Assembly (NCBI GenBank): GCA_963556255.1
Contig: OY744607.1
Coordinates: 46,547,611 to 46,611,610 of the forward strand
Direction of reading: 5' to 3'
Origin: Allolobophora icterica
Taxonomy: Eukaryota; Annelida; Clitellata; Crassiclitellata; Lumbricidae
Length of the DNA: 64,000 nucleotides
Positions 22,786 to 33,900 of the stretch are shown one piece after another; the stretch's first letter is position 1; each line of letters opens with the position of its first letter. The notes below the pieces were generated by a model. It did not search any database and had not been told where the DNA came from. It saw nothing but the letters and a program-made list of their open reading frames with translations. The translations under genes and the position numbers were made by a program.

Positions 22786-23185
22786 CCCTCAAGCTAACCC
22801 AGAGGCAGGCATTGGTATGAAGTGTGAGCGACTTCATTTTCTTAGCCTCGGCATACAAGCAGGGATCCCGTCTTAAGCAAAAAAGAACCGGAACGCCGGC
22901 GTCAGACGCCAAGTTAATCTAGGAATGTTCCTGTGAATCCTGTCTAAAAACTACCGGTCATCAAAAAAAGAACCGGAACGCCGTTCCGATGTGTTCCAGT
23001 CCCAACTGATCCCTGCATACAAGAGCGGGTGGCCAATCCTCTCCCTTCTCATCTTCCCACCAACAGTGTGTGGTCAGTATACTCATTATAGCTGATTTGG
23101 CTAGGAGTGCAGGTGGAGCAGAAATCTCGAACCAAATTTTGCCCTGGTGGAGATTCAGAACCTCCAACCTCTCTTAGAGTGATGC
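22786..23185 (-). mobile_element. tRNA-derived SINE (family A), reverse copy split by a MITE
   Basis: The two halves, 22786-22859 and 23016-23185, match the family A SINE in reverse, and the MITE at 22860-23015 lies between them. The SINE therefore predates the MITE. Confidence 0.8.
22860..23015. mobile_element. hAT-type MITE, 156 bp
   Basis: It begins CAGGGATC and ends GATCCCTG. A perfect 8-bp duplication CATACAAG is at 22852-22859 and 23016-23023. It contains GAACCGGAACGCCG twice. Confidence 0.9.
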
Positions 23186-23464
23186 TGTATAAATGATCTT
23201 CTATGCTTGTATGAGGACACTTATTGTAGTGCGTTTCAAGTACCTCACAAAAGCGATGTACTGTCTCACAGATGTAAACACGGGGGGGGAGGGGGAATGG
23301 ATCTGGAAATTGCTCTAGAACAGACCTGGCCTGGAATTGATCCAGAACTGATCCAGTCACTGCTCTACTGCTTTTGGAATCGATCCGGATTTCTGTCCAT
23401 TTCAGCTCAGTTCTCAATATGCTGTACCTGAAGTGGTATAACCAATACCTATGACTGTCAATCA

Positions 23465-23665
23465 GATGAATTGACAATCAGATTACGTCACATATTACGT
23501 CACGTCACCATTACGTCACATCACATTATCTCATTACATCACATTACGTTACGCACCATTAAGTCACATGGCATTACGTCACATAAGATTAGGTCACGTC
23601 ACTTCACATGTCATATCACATTGCACCACATCACTTTGTCACATTATGTTACACCACATTAAAAT
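23465..23665. repeat. Degenerate array of TTACGTCACA-like motifs
   Basis: About 200 bases consist of diverged copies of a 10-17 bp unit built on ATTACGTCACAT, including several exact TTACGTCA sequences. TTACGTCA is close to the CRE/ATF site TGACGTAA read on the other strand. It may be only a decayed satellite. Confidence 0.7.
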
Positions 23666-24054
23666 ATATAACATTGTTTTTACAGTTACTATAATTACTG
23701 TCTGACCCACTAAGTACGTTGCAAAATGCATTGAATCAGAAACTTTTTACGATTTACTTGTATTTATCTTGAATAGTAAATGAGTCAGTGTATTTTATGA
23801 ACTTTTGTTGCAGCTTACAGCTTGGACTATTTTTATACTAATGTTGTTTAGAAATTGTTGTCTGGGTTCTGCAAGTCATTGTTATTTTATCATTTTAAAG
23901 AAATATTTTAAAAATATTGCGTTGTTCAAAATGTTTGCTTATGGGAAGCTGTGACGTACACTGAGTGTATGTATGTGTGTTTGTATGTACATGTAATTGT
24001 GTAAGTATGTGGGTATCTAGAAACTTATGTACTTGTAGCTCCATTAAAAACCTC

Positions 24055-24345
24055 GTGGCTTAAAACTTACCTCTTGGGTTAAGACATAACTGTTCACTTA
24101 AGACTTACCTTTGGCTTAAGTCTTATCTCTCGGCTTTAAGAACTACCCTTCTGCTTGAACGTACGTGTACCTCTTGACCATAGACTACAACTCTCCTGAA
24201 GACTTGCCTCTTTGCTTAAGACTTACCTGTTTGCTTAAGACTGTTTGCTTAAGACTTACCTGTTTGCTTAAGACTTACCTGTTTGCTCAAGACTTACCTG
24301 TTGGCTTAAGTCTTGTCTCTTTAAGAACTGCTCTTCAGCTTGAAC
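24055..24345. repeat. Degenerate tandem repeat, about 19-bp unit
   Basis: The phrase GCTTAAGACTTACCTGTTT recurs, best preserved at 24215-24310 and diverged on both sides. Confidence 0.75.
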
Positions 24346-24631
24346 ATGCCGCATGACCAATGACTTACCCTTCGCATTAAGACCTCTTTCTTGGTTTAAA
24401 ACGTTATGCCTTGAACAGTTATTGCAATGGCGCTATAGAAGCTGGAAGATCATGTTAAACTCTGGTGTAAGTTATTTTAAAATCAAAAGTATAGAGAGCA
24501 CTTTACACTGAATTGCACTGATCAGTGTTGTGCACAAGACCAATAATGTAAGACCGAGACTGCATGGTCCAAGACCGCATGGTCCAAGACCAAGACCGCA
24601 TGGTCCAAGACCGAGACCAATACCTTGTGGT

Positions 24632-25045
24632 TCAAGACCAAGACCAAGACCTAAGCCTTGTAAACTCAATTATCAATTTATTACATTTTAGAAGAACTAA
24701 ATCACACAAGGTTTTGTCCCCAAGTCTTGCTCTGTGAGGTCTCATGAAGAGTCTACTGCAGCTAAACAGCCTCTCAACAGGTGCGGATACAACAAGAAAA
24801 ACTTTTCCAGTAGGGGGAAAAGTCCACCAAATCCTTGCCAAACTACAGATTTTGCATCGAGAAACTGAATCAGTGTAATTAGTCGCTAAAACACCAGCAG
24901 TCAGGGTTAGATGTGCCTCAACGTTTTCTTGTTGCTTCTGACAAGAAGAGAACAAAGACATCCTCTCTCGCTTTGTCCTTGGTCGATCATCGCATGAATT
25001 CGATCCCGCCCAAGACCAAGACCAAAGGCAAATGACCGAGACCAC
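24632..25045 (-). pseudogene. hAT transposase C-terminal dimerisation domain remnant
   Basis: The minus-strand frame has SAPVERLFSCSRLFMRPHRA followed by RLGDKTLCDLVLLKCN, the C-terminal hAT dimerisation motif (S-x2-ERLFS...R..L......LLL..N). The upstream 40 or so residues derive from the AAGACC repeats and are not transposase. The catalytic part is missing. Confidence 0.85.
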
Positions 25046-25115
25046 ACGCCCAAGACCAAGACCGCAACTTTAAGACCAAGACCAGTACATTCAAGACCAA
25101 GACCGCGGTCTCGAG

Positions 25116-25310
25116 CAGGGGCGTAACTTTGGTCTAAAAAATGGGGGGTACCAATTTATTACATACACGAAGCAGCAGCGGAGACTGCGATATCTGGGAA
25201 GGCACGATAATAAAATATTGATTGGCATTGTTCAAAAAGTAGGGGTACGGTACCCCCAGTCCAAAAAGTGGGGTACGGGTACCCCTCGTACCCCCCACAA
25301 ATTACGCCTA
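25116..25310. mobile_element. Nested hAT-type MITE, about 195 bp
   Basis: The left end CAGGGGCGTAACTTTGG is partly mirrored by AAATTACGCCTA on the right. Flanks TCTCGAG and TTTCGAG suggest a decayed target duplication. Inside, GGGGTACGGGTACCCC-like palindromes occur. Confidence 0.65.
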
Positions 25311-25616
25311 TTTCGAGACCCCATCACTGGCACTGATACACTGGTGTACGTGTCAGTGGGGTTGAACCTAACCATTCAGGCACACCCAATAGTGGGTTGC
25401 TTCAGGGTACCATATTAGGCTAACGCCTTGCAATGGATTTACGTAAGGGAGGCCATAAACCCCCAATTGGTGGGTTTGTCAATGGGGCCACTTTAACCGC
25501 CTACACAATGATAATTTAATATCTCAAGGAATTATAACTGTTTTCTTATGGTCTTCGATTCTACCGATGCCATATATAATAAACTGTTTTAACATGTTCT
25601 ACGATTCTACCGATGC

Positions 25617-27080
25617 CAGGGCCGGATTAACCACTCGGGGGCCCTATGCTAATTTTGCACGGGGGCCCTTGTCGTACTGAACATCGAATGACTGGGACGC
25701 CGTAAAGACATGACAATCAACTGTAGTAGCAAAGCAGGGTCAGTGTGCCGTGCTACTCAAATTGTAGTCAATGCACATTGCACACAACACTGCATTTTGA
25801 GACTATTAGGTTTTTTCACATTTTTTACAGTAGCCTATATTGCCAAAAAACAGTTAGTGTAAATTATAATCAAAATTCGAAACTGTTCTCTTCATTTTTA
25901 ACATTTCAGAAACATTTGCGACTTTAAGCTGTGCAATAATGTTCATCAAATGAAATGAGTTTAAGTATAGGGGGCCTATCACTCAACACAGGCAGTGAAA
26001 ATCGATCTTTTTGGCTACTCGTATGCATAGCATTGCATACATTGGAAGTAGGTATTGCTGAACCTTGAGATGGGCTGAAAAACAACCATTTTCTTAGTTG
26101 ACACTCACCATTCGGTGGCCAAGAAATTAAGAATAAAACAGTTTATTACTGAACTGGCAATTTTGTCCCTTGCACAGACTTGACACTGGTTTATGATATC
26201 GTTTTGACGTTGCGTAGCCTAATCATTGGAATCGGACATGTCTGCAGGTTTCTGATCCAAGCCAATACTCAATAGTGGCCGCTGGAACTGGCAACCATCA
26301 TGAATAGGTAGGCCTATCAGACGAGTGACAAGGAGGGTTGGTAAACTTTGACGATTCGTTTTCAAACGGATGTGTAACAATTGTTTCAGTAAGTTTAGCA
26401 CTGTGAATCTCATCTGTGCGAGGCTGTGAGCATGACCATCATCTACCGGTATATAATTATGCAGTGTTATGCAAGTTAGTGATGTGAGTATTGGCCTAGC
26501 AGTTAATGATGTGAGTGGAACAACTCTATTATTGTGTCGGTCGACGTCATCGCAATATAGTATCAGACAAATCCATTGGTTGTGCTCCTTTATCGCCGCC
26601 TTTTACTTGACTCGTGCAAGAAATACATCAAAACACGGCGCTGAGGCACACGAAGACCAATCATTCTCAGTCTTGTCGTTAGCAAGTTGGCATTTCTGAG
26701 TACCGGAAAGCAGAAAGGTTCTAGGCATCGTGTACGCTTAAAAACATTAAAACTAATTAAATCCAGGGAACGAATCGCGTCGGAATAAAACTAAAGTAGC
26801 GTCAGTAAGCCCCCCCATGGATATTGAAAGAAAGAAGTTGAGTCAACAGAAACGCATGTAGACCTACACAACAGTTGGTTACATGGCTGACATTTCAAAT
26901 TAGCAATTTGCTTAGTGCAAATTCTCGCTTAAACAGAAACTAATGGCTAATAATTATAATTATAAACAAATAATTAAAATTACTGTGTTTGTCTTGCAGC
27001 ATTCCGACCCCGGCCGGGGCCCCTTCAAGCGGGGGGCCCCATGCTAAAGCATATTGAGCATACTGGTTAATCCGGCCCTG
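25617..27080. mobile_element. hAT-type element, 1464 bp, coding content not recognised
   Basis: The ends CAGGGCCGGATTAACCA and TGGTTAATCCGGCCCTG are exact inverted repeats. Flanks ACCGATGC (25609-25616) and ATCGATGC (27081-27088) match 7/8. Inner GGGGGCCC palindromes repeat at both ends. A minus frame at 26219-26413 may be a transposase scrap, without a recognisable motif. Confidence 0.88.
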
Positions 27081-27339
27081 ATCGATGCTATAATTATATA
27101 ATAACTGCGGCAGCCACAAACGTCCAACTCCGCCACTACCCTAGCTGTGGTAGGCCGTAGTGCCAGTCCCAAGCCTGGGTAAAGGATGATATGATGACGC
27201 TTTAGCAGATCTATTATAATTATTTATGACGTGTATACAGTGTCGGTAAACAGCAACTTAACCAACAAATAAAATGTCCTACAATACTAAGAACTAGGCA
27301 CGTACCACTGTACACGTCAGCTTGGCTGAGCTTGCTGAT

Positions 27340-27640
27340 GCTAACTAACCTAGCTACTAACCTCCCAAAATTTTATATCGCATGTTTCGAGCTATATGCG
27401 AGAGACGCTGCACTGGCTTCCGGTCGAGGACATGCGCGGGATTACCTTCAAAATCCTCCTCATGTGAAGAGCTTCGATAGTCGGTGTGGCACCTGGCTAC
27501 ATCAGAAAGCTATGCGTTTCTGTCTCCAGTCAAGCAAGTCGACTGTCGTTGCGTTCATCGTCCTGTGGAGACCTGTTGGTTCCGCGCTTCCGTACATTTC
27601 ATAGGCCAGGTTGGGCCTTGGGTTCTTGCATGGATGAAAT
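27340..27640 (+). mobile_element. CR1-like LINE fragment
   Basis: One frame reads ETLHWLPVEDMRGITFKILL near 27402-27462. Another, after a frameshift, reads SLRSSSCGDLLVPRFRT near 27540-27595. Both motifs occur in that order near the C-terminus of CR1/L2 reverse transcriptases. Confidence 0.75.
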
Positions 27641-28869
27641 GGCAAGACCACCAAAATGGTCCCAGTACGACTCTGGTATGTATGTTTGACATAGATCTGG
27701 CTATTTGTATAGCGCCTTTCACGACACTCACAAGGGCACTTAATATGGCAATGTAGCCTAGTAGGCCTCAGAGCGTCTGATTTAAGGCGAGTGATCGATC
27801 GCTCTCCTTGATCGCTCTCCTTGGTCGCTCGCCTAGCAAAGGTACCGACGAGCGATTTACCGCTCGTCTAGCCGAAGGGTTCTCACCGTCTGTGACAGCC
27901 GGTCGTCGCTCGCTGAGTTTGAGTTAGACTCCAAGACGATAGACGAACCTGGAGCCAGACCATTATTTTATTTACTTTATTGAGATTACTTTAATTTACA
28001 TACTTGCGGCAGCGGTGAATGCGTCCCGTGACCTGTCCTAATTACTGCTGACTGATCACTCCAATTTCGTGCAATTTGATTGGCCATAACAACACGGCCG
28101 ATACCTCACGCCGCGTGACAACATCCGTAAAATCACCAATTTCGGAAATTATTTTAAACAACAATGGCGGCGAAGATGAGCAAGTCGAATAATAATGTAG
28201 GCCTACAGTTGAGCACGTAACTGTCATGGAAATTAGGCGACTCGTTCGATGTCGATGTACTCGATATCGAAAACCATCGGACTGTGAACAAAATTTACTG
28301 CAAGTCCTGCAGAAAGCATGCAGATGAAATGCGGATGGATTGTCGGCTGAAAGGTCAAGCTAAAAATAAATGTTGAACGTATGCCGAAGGCTCAACCGAT
28401 CGAGGTTGTGAATCAACTGTCACACGTCATCTTACGTCAATTGTAGGTTTTTAGGGAATGTCTATTCATTCATTCATTCTGAGAATTTTGTATAGCACAT
28501 CTTCAAGTGACCTACTCATGTAACAGAACTGAATTGAGATAGGCCTACTAGATGATTATTATATGCAGCTATACGAACGAATACGATACAAAAATACGCT
28601 ATACACAAAAGTTGCCACGGTTGACCGCGCATCGCTCGTCTACTCGACCCAGCGCGATCGATTTTCAACCCGCCTACTATTTTCAAATCAGCCTAGATCT
28701 GGACAGATAGCCTACGTCTTAAGATGACTTAGAAATGCTTCTTGAGCTGTGTGTTAAAAGAGTTCGTAAGTTTAATAGTAGACTAGCTGTTCCAGAAGAA
28801 TGGTCCAATGCATGAAAAGGCAAGATGAGTCCGAATTTCAGTTTTAAATTGTAGTGCTGTAGCCTAGCC
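27641..28869. other. No gene seen
   Basis: This holds a short GATCGCTCTCCTTG duplication (27790-27835) and a TAGCGCCTTTC phrase typical of LINE or SINE 3' ends here (27708). No exon with recognisable homology. Confidence 0.4.
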
Positions 28870-29195
28870 CAGAGTTTCCCAAACTGTGGGTCGCGACCCA
28901 AAAGTGGGTCGCAAAGCTCTGGCAAGTGGGTCGCCAAATTTGTTAGAGAAACATTTATTTTTTGCAGCAACAACTTTTGGCTATGATTGGATTGCAATAG
29001 GCTAAATTGTAAACTGTTTTTACCTAAATTTCCTTTTAATGCTTTAAACTTCCAAGCGCTGTACGTAAATCCGCATAATATTTCCATACCAATTTACGAA
29101 GCAAATTACACACTGCTTAATTTTACACAGTGGGTATCGAGACTGCCAAGATATTCACAAGTGGGTTGCGACCCAGAAAAGTTTGGGAACCGCTG
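28870..29195. mobile_element. hAT-type MITE, 326 bp
   Basis: The left end CAGAGTTTCCCAAACTGTGG leads into GGTCGCGACCC; the right end GTTTGGGAACCGCTG mirrors it. Flanks GCCTAGCC (28862-28869) and GCCTAACC (29196-29203) match 7/8. Elements with this kind of end are widespread in animals. Confidence 0.88.
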
Positions 29196-29911
29196 GCCTA
29201 ACCTATTCGTCACTGGCATTTAGTTTTCTTGGAGTTTTCTAGTGGTAACAACGGATGGAATCAAACGTCTACCTACATAGTGTTTACTTATTGTTTTCAA
29301 CTTATGCTCTAGTTCGGTAATGCCTACTAGTTTTATTTTGAATTTCTTCCGACTAATTGTGCACTCACACTTATTGGCAGGCGGTATAACCGCAAAATCT
29401 CACTTTTTTAATTGAACCATGCACACGAAAGAGCTAGACTGGGGTCCTGTTGTTAGGTTACTGAATTATCGCTCATAGTTGCCAAGTGGAGTACTTGATC
29501 CGTTTTGCGCAAGGTGTTAACTAAAGCCCATGACAAGCGGATAACATTTTGTAATTTTAATCTGCCATTTATAAAACGCCACTTCAAGAAAAAAAAACTC
29601 ACCAGTGGCCTAGATAGCGGCTATCGTGCGCGGGTGAAAATAAATTAGCCGCTAAGTGCTACTGCTGTCAGAATAGAGAGTCTTCCTAGCCAGTGTTCTA
29701 AAAAAGTTCGTTCTGCAGACTGGCTACTTGGTGTACTTCAACATTAAATTAATTAACAGTTTATATGAAGTCTTCCTGCTTTGAACATACAGTTTCAGTG
29801 CAGAATTTCAAACATTTGCAGCTGTTGATTGCTTCTTTCGACCTTTTCTCTGCAGTCCAGTTGGAGTTGCTTGATTTGTTTTCTGTCATGGTTCTTACTT
29901 GAGGCTGTAAG

Positions 29912-30294
29912 CAGGGCTGTAGTGGTAAAATTTGAGGTGAGTATACGCTACCGGTGACCAGCGGCGGCAGTAGGGCTGGTGTCACAGTAAAAAAAATTTG
30001 AAGACCTTTTTTTAGGAATTCGTCTAAGAAAATTTTTTGACTTTTCACCAATTCTCTGAAAATTTTCAGACTTTTTACGATTTCGTCTCTGAAAAAGTCG
30101 ATGACCTTTTTTTTAGTCATTCGCCCTAAAAACCTGTCAAAACCTCTCTTTTTCCTCAAAATTTCTTGTACAGAGGTAAGTATACGCTGTATACCCGCGT
30201 ATACCCTCGTCTAGAGCCCTGAGTATACGCTCTCAAATTTCTCCAGAGGTGAGTATACGCTGTATACCCGCGTATGCCCTCGACTACAGCCCTG
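29912..30294. mobile_element. hAT-type MITE, 383 bp (GAGTATACGC family)
   Basis: A perfect 8-bp duplication GCTGTAAG flanks it (29904-29911 and 30295-30302). Ends are CAGGGCTGTAGTGG and CTACAGCCCTG. The inner motif GGTGAGTATACGCT recurs. A shorter copy of the family is at 62634-62842. Confidence 0.92.
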
Positions 30295-30302
30295 GCTGTA
30301 AG

Positions 30303-30905
30303 TAAGTAAGTAAGTACATATATTCTTTATTAACCAATTGCTAAATAGCACTTTTTTGTACACAAATCTAATAAACACAGTAAAAATGTATATAACATCC
30401 TATCAATAAGTGTGTTGTGCTACAATTATCATGCTATGATTATTTTATGTTCTGGAAGCAACAATTCATATTCTTTTGCCTCATTTGTAATTTAATATAA
30501 TTCCACAAAGGTAAAGCACTGTAAATATGCGATGATGAATTTTGCAAATTAAAAATAAAATATGTGCTATTTTATCTTTTTATCTGGCATGTTATGGATC
30601 TCGTTATTTCATGTGAATGATGTGATGTGGCTGCTAATTGAGTACTTGCTATGACTGAGTACTTAACTTGTAATGCGCAGTTCAAATGCTGTACATAACA
30701 GTATCAGGTACTCTAAGTATGTGTGCATATATGTGCAATAAATATTTTTATATCTCCTTTTAAGACTTCTTCAACATGCTGAGTGATTACTTAATGCCAT
30801 GTTTATTGCTTAGCATGATTAGTGCCTGTTATGTTGGTGCTTTAAAATTGTTTTTTTTACATTTATGAATGTTTTAGGTGTCATTCAGATAACTGTGCTT
30901 GAAAA
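30303..30905 (+). other. 5' flank of INTS9; promoter not defined
   Basis: AT-rich sequence with a (GTAA)n start (30298-30315). No TATA box or CpG-rich core can be pointed to with confidence. The transcription start and 5' UTR of INTS9 lie somewhere here or further upstream. Confidence 0.35.
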
Positions 30906-30914
30906 ATGAAACTG
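30906..30914 (+). CDS. INTS9: INTS9 exon 1 (codes M-K-L only)
   Basis: ATGAAACTG is followed directly by the donor GTGAGA. The next exon opens with [11 protein letters not shown], and animal INTS9 proteins start MKLYCLSG, so the three-codon exon fits. It is the least certain exon because of its size. Confidence 0.75.
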
Positions 30915-33900
30915 GTGAGAAGCATTCTCTAAGCATGCTAAACACTAAACTATCATGCACTTGTCATTAACTCTGTTCTAAATTGCACGCATGTTGCAGC
31001 CCAAATTTTGGTTTACCTGACCGATCAGGTTTCGACCAAGCTTCCTGATGAAGTACGATTTTTTGCTACAGTTTTACTTGAAGCAAGCAGTGACCAAAGC
31101 CTGCAACCTGCATCATATGCCAAGGCTAAGAAAACTGAAGTCGCTAGCACTTCATGATCATAGCCACCTCTCAGGGCTAGCTTAAGGGACTGGTCGTCTT
31201 CCTCTTCTTCTTCCTCATTCTCTTCATACTCCTCTTCCTCTTCCTCCGCGTCTTCTTCATCTTCCTCTTTCTTTTCCTGCTCCTCTTCCTGATCCTCTGT
31301 CTCTTCCTTTTTCTCTTCCTCTTCCTCCTCCTCTTCCTCCTCCTCTTCCTGCTTCATCTGATGGGTGTACTGTTGATGTACTCATTTTGTAGCCAAATTT
31401 GTTAATGGAACAGAAATCTCAAAATCTTTCTATCGTGACGGAGATTCGAACCTCGGCCTCTGGGTCAACAGTCGAGCCGACGAACCATTATGAGAGCACG
31501 AGAGCAGCTTATTATTTTCGTTTGTCTTGGAGAACAGCCTATTATTTTACTTTGTCTTTGATGACAGCCTATTGTTTTCTTTTTGTCTTCGATAACACCC
31601 TATTGTTGTCTTTTGTTGTGTAGTACAATTTGTCATCACATCCTAGTCGGCCATGTTACGTTCTGCGATTGAAAGACGTCTGTCTTATGCTCGACTGCGG
31701 ACTAGATGCGTCATCGTTGACATACTTCCTGCCCTGCTCATTTCCTTCCAAGTGGGTTCCTTACTTTATTCATTTATTCTTTGTTGATTAGGATTTAAAA
31801 TTCTATTCATTATGCAGCAGCCTTTTATTTCGTTTGATCATATTATTTTTAATGTTGTTTTTTTTTATCAGAAGACACTATCTGCCTTTGTTAGAGAATG
31901 ATTTTCGTTTTTTCTTTTGTTTCAGCAACTTCAAAATTCCTCTGAAGCCTGTAAATGCATCAGGAAATGTGATACAGGTTAGTATTATAAACTGTGTAAT
32001 TTTTTTGATAATTTCTTATCGATTTGTTGTTTTATTTATTTTAATTACTACACTGAAATCAGTAAATATGATTCTGAAGAATGGCTTAAGCTTGTGCATG
32101 AAGTCCTCTAAGAAAGGTCAACAGTTTAATTGCAGACCCAGTGTGCTATTGCATATGGCATATCATTTTTGCATCATTTTCAAACTGTATGAATAACCAA
32201 AAGTAGGTCATATATGATTACCTTTGAAATAAGTAGCTTTTCCAACGATTAGGAATCACCAAATGTAGATCACATGAAATTACCTTTAAAATAAGTAACA
32301 TTTCCAACCAATAGGAATCGCCAAAAGTAGGTTGCATGCAGCTGTCTTTCAGTTAAGTAACCTTTCCAACCACTAAGAATCACCAAAGGTAGATCACATA
32401 AAATTACTTTTCAATTAAGTAATATTTCCAACCAATTGTAATCACCAAAAGTAGGTCGCATAATTGTACATGTCTTTCAAATAAGCCAGTAGAAAATGTA
32501 AAACAAAATATGCTCAGGGCCAAAGAATGACTGGCTTTTCCTTATTGGTCTCGTGTTCCCTAAAGGCATTTCTGTTTCCCCAGGGCTTCTGTGCTGAGAG
32601 CGCCTCTGAATAGTTATTCTGCGAGAGGCGCTTTATAAATTTCTAGATACAATAGAATGCAATGTTTGCTGATTGTGAAATTGAATGATTCAGTTAAAGG
32701 TTGGTGTAACCAGACATCCATAAGCCTAGGTTGTTAGGGTTAGGGGTTAGAAATGTCACACAAGGTTTCCATTGAGAGTTCAAGCCTGTGATGTTCTGAT
32801 TTTTTGGACAGGGTTTAAAAGCTTGCGATGGTGGAATTTTTATTGATGGAATTCCTGAATTTTCTGCTCCAGAGGTGAGACCAATTAACTGATATTTTAC
32901 AAATAGTCTAATTTTTACCAGTAGCTTCTACTGTTCTGGTATCTAATGCAGAAGGCATCAACTGATGATCGCACCAAAAAACTAGCTGTAATCAGGACAA
33001 TATCCAGAAAATTTGGTTCGAGATTTCTGCTCCACCTGCACCCCTAGCCAACTCAGCTATAATGAGTACACTAGCCATACACTGTCGGCAGGGGCGTCTA
33101 TCCCCCCTAAGTCATTGGAGCAACGTCCCTTTTCCCCCTCTTCTACTCCCCTCCCCGTTCCTTCCCCCCAAAATGGTGGTACACGCACTGACAGGTCTTC
33201 CCCCTATTTCTTGGATGGAGCATTTGATCCAAGGTTTCTATGGTGTAGACGCCCCTGACTGTCGGTAGGTTTATGAGACTGCAAGGAAGAGGATTGACCA
33301 CCCACCCTCATATGCTGAGGTTAAGAAAATGAAGTTGCTAGCGCTTCATACCCATGGCTGTCTCAGGGCTAGCTTAAGGGACTTTTCTTCTTCTTCATGT
33401 TATAGACGGGTATGATTGATATGTCGGAAGTCGATGTGATTCTGCTGTCAAACTGTAACTGTATGCTGGCACTACCCTACGTTACGCAATGTCTCGGGTT
33501 TAAAGGAATGGTCCTCTGCACAGAACCTACGCTTCACATTGGCAGGTATGTATATATTTACATGTGTGTACTTCCATCTACATACATATACACTGTATGT
33601 ATGCATGTATAGTGTGTGAAGTATGTATTGTACGTATGTATGTATGAATATATGTATATATGTGTGTATGTATGCATGCATGTATGCATTTAAACATTTT
33701 ATATAAAATTATGTTATATTTGTGTTACATTAAATCATGTTACACTTTATTACATCATGTGTTATTGTTTTACTGTGTATTGCACTGAATTTGACATTTA
33801 TTTGAATTTTGGTAAGTTTTTGGGTAAAATGCATTTAAGGTTGTACATGGAGGAAATTGTCGAATACCTGGAGAAAATTCCTAAGCTGAACAGATCTTCT

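Larger units (their letters stand above)
24523..25329 (-). mobile_element. hAT element with AAGACC-rich ends, 807 bp
   Basis: A perfect 8-bp duplication GCACTGAT flanks it (24515-24522 and 25330-25337). It starts CAGTGTTGTGCACAAGACC and ends CACTG. Both subterminal regions are arrays of CAAGACC/CGAGACC. A minus-strand hAT C-terminus lies inside, and a younger MITE (25116-about 25310) is nested near its right end. A relative with the same kind of ends is at 61085-62511. Confidence 0.88.

Noticed and set aside
31025..31357. Minus-strand Glu/Asp-rich open frame
   Set aside because: It is the translation of a CTTCCT-type tract attached to a SINE tail in INTS9 intron 1.
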